Below are positions 1 to 5,034 of a DNA stretch of 6,530 nucleotides, one piece after another. A program made the position numbers and the translations under genes. Source of the stretch: an uncultured Porphyromonas sp. Its GTDB lineage: Bacteria > Bacteroidota > Bacteroidia > Bacteroidales > Porphyromonadaceae. The stretch is from positions 1 to 6,530 of the forward strand of contig CAMPUN010000065.1 in assembly GCA_946997275.1 (NCBI GenBank). Direction: 5' to 3'. Positions within the stretch are counted from its first letter, which is position 1. The number at the start of each line of letters is the position of its first letter. Below the pieces are notes generated by a model, which saw nothing but the letters and a program-made list of their open reading frames with translations, ran no database searches and had not been told where the DNA came from.

Positions 1-751
1 GGAGCGCTACGATCACTACGACGGGGGTGTAGACACGGGCGAAGCGACGTATGAAGGTCTCGCTTCGTGACTTATGATCGGTGGCGTGCTCGACCATCTC
101 GATAATCTTCGAGGCGGTGGAGTCGCCCGCTGTCTTGGCGACACGGACGGTGAGCAGACCCGAGAGGTTGACACAGCCAGACATTACTTCGTCCTCGACA
201 GTGACGCTACGGGGTACGCTTTCGCCTGTTAGTGCGACCGTATTGAGCGCTGAGGATCCCTCGACGATGAAGCCATCGAGTGGTACCCTTTCGCCAGGCT
301 TGATGATGATCGTCTCGCCCACGGCCACCTCCTCTGGTGCGACCGTCTGCTCGACGCCGTCACGCAGCACGTTTGCCGTGTCGGGGCGTATCTCGAGGAG
401 GTGGGAGACGGCACGACGGCTCTTGCCCTCGGCGTATCCCTCAAAGAGCTCGCCCACCTGGAAGAAGAGCATGACGAAGACCGCCTCGGGGAATTGTGCC
501 TCGGCCCCTGGCAGGAAGCCTATGCAGAGCGCGCCGATGGTGGCGATGCTCATGAGGAAGTGCTCGTCGAAGAGCTCGCCATGCGCCACTCCCTCGACCG
601 CCTCTCCGAGCACGTCGTACCCTATAATAAGGTATGGCACGAGGTAGACCAAGAGGAGCTGCCACATCGGAAGTGTGCAGGTGCGCTCTACGATGTAAGC
701 CCCGATGAGTAGCAGGGCTGTGAGTATGATGCGGATTAGTTTCTTATTCAT
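1..751 (-). CDS. Heavy-metal translocating P1B-type ATPase, N-terminal part (cut by left window edge)
   Basis: The reading frame opens at ATG 751-749 and has no stop before the left edge, giving the first 250 residues. It resembles the Zn/Cd/Pb-exporting branch (ZntA/CadA-like) of P1B ATPases, which pump metal out of the cytoplasm at the cost of ATP. Seen directly: hydrophobic segments near residues 7-22, 30-46, 65-81 and 88-104; a conserved stretch ending in GKSRRAV (109-115); and the actuator domain with KPGERVPLDG (151-160) and the TGES dephosphorylation motif (175-178). The next membrane segment begins at about 242. The phosphorylation motif DKTGT, the CPx-type metal site and the ATP-binding domain would lie beyond the edge, so metal specificity cannot be read. 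No N-terminal HMA domain or CxxC metal-binding motif precedes the first membrane helix; such short forms are known in the family. No clear Shine-Dalgarno precedes the start. The gene diverges from the prenyltransferase operon. Confidence 0.93.
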   Translation of the reverse strand, partial: MNKKLIRIILTALLLIGAYIVERTCTLPMWQLLLVYLVPYLIIGYDVLGEAVEGVAHGELFDEHFLMSIATIGALCIGFLPGAEAQFPEAVFVMLFFQVGELFEGYAEGKSRRAVSHLLEIRPDTANVLRDGVEQTVAPEEVAVGETIIIKPGERVPLDGFIVEGSSALNTVALTGESVPRSVTVEDEVMSGCVNLSGLLTVRVAKTAGDSTASKIIEMVEHATDHKSRSETFIRRFARVYTPVVVIVAL

Positions 752-777
752 AAGATAGAGATTTACTGTTACGAAGG

Positions 778-785
778 CAAAGGTA
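778..785 (-). promoter_or_regulatory. Putative Bacteroidota -7 box for the P-type ATPase gene
   Basis: On the minus strand this reads TACCTTTG, followed by C, and matches the Bacteroidota sigma-factor -7 pattern TAnnTTTG. It lies 26 bp upstream of the ATPase start codon, leaving room for a short leader. A TTTG at 814-811 on the same strand resembles a -33 element, but the gap of about 25 bp is longer than the usual spacing of roughly 20. The -33 assignment is therefore weak. Confidence 0.6.
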
Positions 786-797
786 GAGCTAACTGGG

Positions 798-812
798 TGC
801 AACTCTGTTGCA
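798..812. promoter_or_regulatory. Perfect 15-bp dyad, candidate operator
   Basis: The sequence TGCAACTCTGTTGCA has two perfect 6-bp arms (TGCAAC and GTTGCA) around a 3-bp centre. It sits just upstream of the ATPase -7 box, where the -33 region would be, so a bound repressor or activator could control metal export. A metal sensor of the Fur, MerR or ArsR type is a reasonable guess from the neighbouring gene, but no regulator gene is visible and the site has not been matched to a known operator. Confidence 0.45.
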
Positions 813-825
813 AAAGTTCCGCCCT

Positions 826-860
826 CTAACTTCTAATCTCTAATTTCTAACTTCTAAGTA
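826..860 (+). repeat. Five-unit heptamer repeat array (CTAAyTT type)
   Basis: Five tandem 7-bp units begin at 826, 833, 840, 847 and 854. All start with CTAA. The first and fourth are CTAACTT, the second and third differ by one or two bases, and the last (CTAAGTA) runs into the -7 box of the prenyltransferase operon. The array lies in the divergent intergenic region. A related array of the same length, in the opposite orientation, lies at 3582-3616. Similar CTAA-rich low-complexity stretches occur, to my knowledge, between genes in Porphyromonas-like genomes. Their function is unknown to me. Confidence 0.8.
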
Positions 861-866
861 CCTTTG
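859..866 (+). promoter_or_regulatory. Putative Bacteroidota -7 box for the 906-3582 operon
   Basis: TACCTTTG, followed by C, matches the TAnnTTTG -7 pattern and is identical to the divergent box at 785-778. Its TA is the end of the last heptamer unit. The start codon is 39 bp downstream, a plausible leader length. No TTTG-like -33 element is present at the expected distance, because that region is occupied by the heptamer array. The array itself, or an activator, may supply upstream recognition. Confidence 0.6.
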
Positions 867-905
867 CGCATACGCATAGTTCACTCTATCAATCGTCACT
901 ACTAG

Positions 906-1796
906 ATGAATGTCGCAACCTTACCACGTCTGCTACGCTGCGATCAGTGGATCAAGAACCTCTTTGTCCTAGCTCCCGCCTTCTTCGGTGGGGTGATTCT
1001 AGAACCGTCGCTGTGGGGAGGCTTGGTGGTGGCGTTTTTTGCCTTCTCGCTGCTCTCCTCTTCGATCTACATCGTCAACGACATAGTGGATCTGGCGCAT
1101 GATCGCCTGCATCCGAAGAAGTGTCGGCGCCCGATAGCCTCTGGTGCGGTGTCGCTACCAGTCGCTTGGACTGTTGCTGCACTCCTTCTGATGATTGCTG
1201 TGGCGCTGCCACTGGTGTTCCTGCCTCGTGCGCTCTGGTGTCAGACGCTCGGGATCATGGGGAGCTACTGGTTGCTCAACGTCTGCTACAGTTATTGGCT
1301 CAAGCGGATAGCTGTGGTTGACGTGGTCTCTATCTCGGTGGGCTTCGTGCTGCGGGTGCTACTCGGCGGCATCGTCGCTAGGGTGGTGGTCTCGGAGTGG
1401 CTCCTAGTGATGACGCTACTCCTATCGCTCTTCCTAGCCCTAGCCAAGCGACGTGACGATTACCTCCTCTACGAGCGCAGTGGGGTAGCGATGCGACAAG
1501 CTATCAAGGGGTACAATCGCTCCTTCCTAGACCATACGCTGACGATGATCGTGGGCGTCCTCCTGATCTGCTACCTGCTCTACACGCTTTCGGCAGATGT
1601 GCATGCAGAACCTGGTGGGGACTACCTTTACCTGACGGCACTCCCAGTGCTCGTGGGCTTGCTGCGTTACCTCCAGATCACACTGGTCGAGGAGCGGAGC
1701 GGTAGTCCTACGCAGGTGGTCTACCGAGATGCCATCATTGGACTCTGTGTCGTGGTGTGGGGCGTGCTCTTTGGTCTATTGCGCTATGTGGTATAA
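906..1796 (+). CDS. UbiA-family polyprenyl-phosphate phosphoribosyltransferase-like membrane enzyme
   Basis: This 296-residue polytopic inner-membrane protein belongs to the UbiA superfamily, on the branch that includes mycobacterial decaprenyl-phosphate phosphoribosyltransferase (Rv3806c). That enzyme joins PRPP to a polyprenyl phosphate. Seen in the sequence: the N-terminal QWIKNLFVLAP (14-24); the first Asp-rich site NDIVDLAHDRLHPKK (58-72), continuing RRPIASG (74-80); a second conserved region with YSYWLKR (128-134), D139 and FVLR (147-150); and KRR (181-183). The late motifs YNRSFLDH (203-210), LLRYLQI (252-258), GSPTQ (266-270) and RD (274-275) are typical of this branch rather than of MenA or UbiA quinone enzymes. 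Length is normal. The start fits the family N-terminus, although no Shine-Dalgarno is visible. It is the first gene of a three-gene operon. The exact lipid acceptor and sugar donor are inferred from homology. Confidence 0.85.
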   Translation: MNVATLPRLLRCDQWIKNLFVLAPAFFGGVILEPSLWGGLVVAFFAFSLLSSSIYIVNDIVDLAHDRLHPKKCRRPIASGAVSLPVAWTVAALLLMIAVALPLVFLPRALWCQTLGIMGSYWLLNVCYSYWLKRIAVVDVVSISVGFVLRVLLGGIVARVVVSEWLLVMTLLLSLFLALAKRRDDYLLYERSGVAMRQAIKGYNRSFLDHTLTMIVGVLLICYLLYTLSADVHAEPGGDYLYLTALPVLVGLLRYLQITLVEERSGSPTQVVYRDAIIGLCVVVWGVLFGLLRYVV

Positions 1797-1801
1797 AAGG
1801 G
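1796..1801 (+). promoter_or_regulatory. Shine-Dalgarno-like site deciding the GTG start of the HAD gene
   Basis: AAAGGG lies 7 bases before GTG 1809 and overlaps the last base of the preceding TAA stop. It is the only clear ribosome-binding-like site I see in this operon. It supports the GTG start, and no ATG or other usual start lies between the previous stop and the conserved HAD motif. Confidence 0.5.
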
Positions 1802-1808
1802 TAAGCGC

Positions 1809-2399
1809 GTGGATACGATAGCAATCTTTGACCTAGATGGTACGCTCACAAGAAGGGACACGCTCTTGCCGTGGTTGGTGCAGATGCAGTCGTGTGGCTC
1901 GCTTGTGTGGCACCTGCCTTACTACCTCTATCAGTATGCTGCCTATCGGCTGAGCGGTGGCGTGGCTGATCGCTACAAGGAGCGTATCATTGGCACGGTG
2001 GTGCGAGGCTGGAGCTATGAGGAGGGGGTGCAGCGGGGAGTGGCTTTTGCAGATCAGATAGATCAGATGCTTCGTCCCGAGGCTATGCGTCGGCTAGAGC
2101 AGCATCAGCGTGACGGACATCGGACGGTCTTGCTGACCGCTTCGACAGATCTGGCGGTCTCGTCGTGGGCTATGAGTCGTGGCTTTGACCTGGTGCTGGC
2201 CACGGAGATGGAGCTGGTGGAGGGCATCTATACGGGACGCTTTGCCACACCCAACTGTAAGGGAGCGGAAAAGGTGCGCCGCCTAGACCTAGTCCTCCCT
2301 GAGTGGCGAACGGTTACAACCTATGGCTATGGCGACAGTGTGAGTGATCGTGACTTCTTGGCACTATGTACGAAGCATTACTATGGAACTTTTGAATAA
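1809..2399 (+). CDS. HAD-superfamily subclass IB phosphatase (phosphoserine phosphatase-like)
   Basis: This 196-residue cytoplasmic protein carries the full HAD catalytic set. The first motif is FDLDGT (7-12), with nucleophile D8 and acid/base D10. The second is LLTAST (108-113). K151 in the CKGAEK stretch is the third-motif lysine. GDSVSD (175-180) provides the metal-binding D176 and D180. The cap region between the first two motifs contains DRYKER (54-59) and RGW (66-68), as in the HAD-IB hypothetical phosphatase group. Length is normal. The GTG start is forced, because the preceding stop lies in the same frame five codons upstream. Inference: it removes the 5-phosphate from the polyprenyl-phosphoryl-phosphoribose made by the upstream UbiA enzyme, the role that Rv3807c, an unrelated phosphatase, is thought to fill in mycobacteria. 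I recall HAD and UbiA domains fused in other bacteria, which would support the link. A different phosphate substrate remains possible. Confidence 0.85.
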   Translation: MDTIAIFDLDGTLTRRDTLLPWLVQMQSCGSLVWHLPYYLYQYAAYRLSGGVADRYKERIIGTVVRGWSYEEGVQRGVAFADQIDQMLRPEAMRRLEQHQRDGHRTVLLTASTDLAVSSWAMSRGFDLVLATEMELVEGIYTGRFATPNCKGAEKVRRLDLVLPEWRTVTTYGYGDSVSDRDFLALCTKHYYGTFE

Positions 2400-3582
2400 G
2401 CAGTTACTACGGCAGTGGCGTGTGGAGCTACTCTGCGCTCTTGGCGCATGGGCACTGCTCTCAGTTTTAGCACTCTATATCTATAGCACTGGTCTACTGA
2501 CACCCCATGGCGATGCTATCGGGGCTTACCTCGGGTATGACAACTACTTCCGCTTTACGACGAGTGGCGGGGCGTGGGATGTGAGCCACCCGCTGATTAC
2601 TCCGCTATATCTTACTAATAGGGTGTTACTAGTACCGCTCCTGGGCGAGGGGGGCGCACTGGTTGTGATGCTTCTCGGTTCTGCACTCCTAATGGCTCTT
2701 GCCGTGGCGGGATGCTGCGGCTATCTAAGGCGTGTGGTGCAGCTTGGTACGGGACGCAGTCTGCTCCTATCGGGTCTGCTCCTCTCCACCTTTACGGTGA
2801 TGACGCTCTCCTTTACGGTGGAGAGCTATCCGCTCTCGATGGCGCTACTCGTCTTATCTCTCCTCTGTCTGAGTGGTCAGCTGAAGCAGGAGAAGCGTTT
2901 GTCGGGCTGGCATGCCACGCTGTGGAGCCTTGTGCTGGGTGGCGTGACGCTGACAAACTTTGCCAAGCCGCTCTCGCTGCTCCTCCTGAGCAAAGAAGAG
3001 TCGCTTTGGCAACGGGTGCGCAAAGTGCTGCTCCCGACACTCCTCCTGCTGGCTCTTGTGGTGGCGGTGGGGTACTTTTACCAGCAGAGAGGTGCGGGGA
3101 CTGAGGAACCTATGCTCACGGCTCAGGTCAACGATCTGCTACGCTTTCAGACGAGGTCGGCAGATATGGTGCCAGACTTCTTCGGTCACCCGCTTCTCAT
3201 CAGCGATCTAGAGATGCGTGAGTTGCACGGCGAGACGGTGCTGAGACCTACGCCCTATGCCTGCTGGGCTATGAAGCTACTTCCGTGGGGTGTGGTACTA
3301 CTGCTTCTCTCGATGATCTGGGTAGGACGACGCTACCCGTTGGCTTGGGCGATACCGCTCTACCTAGCGGTCGATGTGGCGGTGCATCTCATCGGTGGGT
3401 ACGGACTAGACGAAGCGATTATCTTCGGGGGCCACTGGGTCTTCCTAGTGCCGCTGGCGCTAGGCTGGCTCTACCGTGTGATACCTAGGCAGGCCTATCG
3501 ATATATGGACCTTGCTCTGCTACTCCTATCTATATATATGTGTGCCTACAATCTCTCGACTATCTTATTACGTATGGGTTGA
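2383..3582 (+). CDS. Polytopic membrane protein, possible GT-C-like glycosyltransferase or lipid-sugar partner
   Basis: This 399-residue protein is almost entirely hydrophobic helices, roughly 9-11 membrane segments. After the first helix (about 16-37), a loop carries PHGDAIGAYLGYD (41-53) and SHPLITP (68-74). Further conserved-looking points are VESYPLSMALL (147-157), TNFAKP (191-196) and, near the end, GLDEAIIFGGHW (341-352). An acidic residue in the first extracytoplasmic loop and an E-x-Y motif at a helix boundary recall GT-C glycosyltransferases, which use polyprenyl-phosphate sugars, but I see no decisive family signature. It may belong to a Bacteroidota family of unknown function. The start chosen is ATG 2383. 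The upstream ATG 2344 would add 13 residues (MIVTSWHYVRSIT) lying inside the HAD gene. Even with the later start it overlaps the HAD gene by 17 bases, which suggests translational coupling. Role in the operon is inferred: transfer or flipping of the lipid-linked pentose. Confidence 0.75.
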   Translation: MELLNKQLLRQWRVELLCALGAWALLSVLALYIYSTGLLTPHGDAIGAYLGYDNYFRFTTSGGAWDVSHPLITPLYLTNRVLLVPLLGEGGALVVMLLGSALLMALAVAGCCGYLRRVVQLGTGRSLLLSGLLLSTFTVMTLSFTVESYPLSMALLVLSLLCLSGQLKQEKRLSGWHATLWSLVLGGVTLTNFAKPLSLLLLSKEESLWQRVRKVLLPTLLLLALVVAVGYFYQQRGAGTEEPMLTAQVNDLLRFQTRSADMVPDFFGHPLLISDLEMRELHGETVLRPTPYACWAMKLLPWGVVLLLLSMIWVGRRYPLAWAIPLYLAVDVAVHLIGGYGLDEAIIFGGHWVFLVPLALGWLYRVIPRQAYRYMDLALLLLSIYMCAYNLSTILLRMG

Positions 3583-3616
3583 GACTAGAGATTAGAGTCT
3601 AGAGGTTAGAGGTTAG
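3582..3616 (-). repeat. Five-unit heptamer repeat array, inverted relative to 826-860
   Basis: Read on the minus strand, five 7-bp units start at 3616, 3609, 3602, 3595 and 3588. The first two are CTAACCT and the others are CTAGACT, CTAATCT and CTAGTCT. Degenerate repeat-like sequence continues into 3617-3623. On the plus strand the array begins at the last base of the TGA stop of the membrane-protein gene, and it contains the TAA stop of the TolC gene (3615-3613). Only weak 5-bp inverted repeats occur here (AGACT at 3582-3586 with AGTCT at 3596-3600). I see no GC-rich hairpin or T-run, so it is not a classical terminator. Confidence 0.78.
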
Positions 3617-5034
3617 AGGTCGAGGGGCTGGCCGGTGGCGACGTTGACGGCGAGCTGCGCTAGGCGCACGGCGACGAAGGTCTCGATGTACTGCATCTCC
3701 GACTCGAGCCAGTTGCGCTGTGCTAGCGAGAGCGTCTCAAGTGTGACGACGCCCTCCTTGTGTCCCTCGGTTGAGAGGTCGAGGTTGAGCTTTGCGTCGG
3801 TGCGGATCTGCTCTGTCTCGGCATAACGTGCGAGAGCCTCGGTGAGTTGCCGTGAGGCTTGCTCGTTTTGCATTTGGATAGCACGCTCAGCGTCTTGCAA
3901 CTCTAGCTGACGTACCTGCTGGGTGGCAAGCGCTGCGGTGCGACTCTGCACGCCTTGGTAGATGCCCGTGATGGGTATCTGAACGGCTACGCCGACCATC
4001 CAAGTACTGCCGAACTGCTTCTTGAAACCGTCCATAGGATTGGGCGACATGGTGAGCAGCTGTGCCGTGAAGCCTACCTCGGGGAGCATCTCTCCGAGTG
4101 CCATCTGAGCACGTCGCTTCTCCGCCTCGACGGCTAGGTTGGCGGCTTTGAGCTCGACACGCTCCATCGGATTGACCGTGCTGTATAGCTTGGGCTGGCA
4201 AGGATCGATCGGTTGCTGGCTGGCGAGGGTGAAGTCTGGCGTGAGCTCTATCGCTTGCTCGGCGGGGATGCGGCACTGATGCTTGAGTAGAATCAGCAAA
4301 GCCTGCAAGCCCTCTCGTAGCTTACCTTCCTGGAGCTTGGCATTGTTGCGGTTGACCCGTACGGAGACCACTTCACGGTCAGCGACGACTCCTTGATCCT
4401 TCATGGCGGAGACGTCAGCGAGCGTTTTGTCAAGCATAGCGTTGAACTGGCCGATCGCTTTTAGCTGCTCTTGTAGTTGCACCGCCTGCCAATAGGTCTT
4501 GGCGATCTGCTCCTCCTCGCCACGCTGCTGGATGGTCCACTGGTACTCGGCAACTTGCTCGCCGATCTGCGCTAGGCGCAACCCGTTATAGATGCGTCCA
4601 CCAGCAAAGATAGGCTGGCGTAGCGATAGGGATCCGTAGAAGATGTGTCCTAACTCGAGACTCATCTTGTCGTCTAGCCAAGACTGCGCACTTCCCAGAT
4701 TGGGAATCCCTGGTATGTTGGGCAACTGCATTGGTGGAAGCCAAGAGGAGATGTCGATTGAGAAAGGCTTGATCTTCGCTGGTGTGTAGAGCCATCCGCC
4801 CGATAGGGAGACCTGCGGGAAGAAGTTGCTCTGAGCCTTGAGGCGTGTAGCGTGTGCTGCTTGTCGCTGTGCCTCTAGCTGTGCGGAGGGCGCAGGGCTC
4901 TCCTGGTGGTAACGTATGCAGTCGTGTAGCGACAGCTTGAGGGGCTCCGTCTGTGCGTAGAGGGAGCTGGTGAGTAAGCCACAGAGTGCGAATATCAGCA
5001 CGCCTCGCAGTGGCGCTAATAGATCTCTCATCAT
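3613..5034 (-). CDS. TolC-family outer-membrane efflux/export protein
   Basis: This 473-residue protein fits the TolC/OEP family, whose trimers form an outer-membrane barrel and a periplasmic alpha-helical tunnel. A signal peptide is clear: MMRDLLAPLR, a hydrophobic core at 11-21, then cleavage after SLYA (24-27). The family's two structural repeats are visible at SLRQPIFAGGRIYNGLRLA (137-155) and VAVQIPITGIYQGVQSRTA (349-367), with long heptad-like helices after each. EGVVTLETLSLAQ (427-439) matches the late family motif. A proline-rich stretch (98-111) precedes the first strand pair. I chose ATG 5034, which overlaps the upstream stop as ATGA; a longer form starting at 5124 would put 30 charged residues before the signal peptide. 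ATG 5031 is an equally usable neighbour. It is the last gene of a minus-strand operon. Substrate is unknown, because no pump or membrane fusion protein gene is seen. Confidence 0.92.
   Translation of the reverse strand: MMRDLLAPLRGVLIFALCGLLTSSLYAQTEPLKLSLHDCIRYHQESPAPSAQLEAQRQAAHATRLKAQSNFFPQVSLSGGWLYTPAKIKPFSIDISSWLPPMQLPNIPGIPNLGSAQSWLDDKMSLELGHIFYGSLSLRQPIFAGGRIYNGLRLAQIGEQVAEYQWTIQQRGEEEQIAKTYWQAVQLQEQLKAIGQFNAMLDKTLADVSAMKDQGVVADREVVSVRVNRNNAKLQEGKLREGLQALLILLKHQCRIPAEQAIELTPDFTLASQQPIDPCQPKLYSTVNPMERVELKAANLAVEAEKRRAQMALGEMLPEVGFTAQLLTMSPNPMDGFKKQFGSTWMVGVAVQIPITGIYQGVQSRTAALATQQVRQLELQDAERAIQMQNEQASRQLTEALARYAETEQIRTDAKLNLDLSTEGHKEGVVTLETLSLAQRNWLESEMQYIETFVAVRLAQLAVNVATGQPLDL

Noticed and set aside
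81..712. Plus-strand open frames of 188 and 103 codons, and short minus-strand frames, inside the first 750 bases
   Set aside because: They lie across the minus-strand P-type ATPase, whose translation shows clear family motifs (TGES, KPGERVPLDG). The other frames give low-complexity Ser/Thr/Arg-rich sequence with no recognisable domain.
826..860. CRISPR or long tandem repeat
   Set aside because: The units are 7 bp, contiguous and without spacers; only five are present.
906..1796. Menaquinone (MenA) or ubiquinone (UbiA) prenyltransferase
   Set aside because: The N-terminal QWIKN, HPxK-RPIASG and late RYLQ/GSPTQ motifs fit the polyprenyl-phosphate phosphoribosyltransferase branch better, and no quinone gene is nearby.
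2712..3488. Plus- and minus-strand frames of 67-130 codons inside the membrane-protein gene
   Set aside because: They are frame shadows of a continuous 399-residue hydrophobic protein and have no independent support.
3583..3612. Intrinsic terminator between the convergent genes
   Set aside because: Only 5-bp imperfect stems can be drawn, with no GC-rich hairpin and no T-run on either strand. Termination may occur here, but the sequence does not show it.
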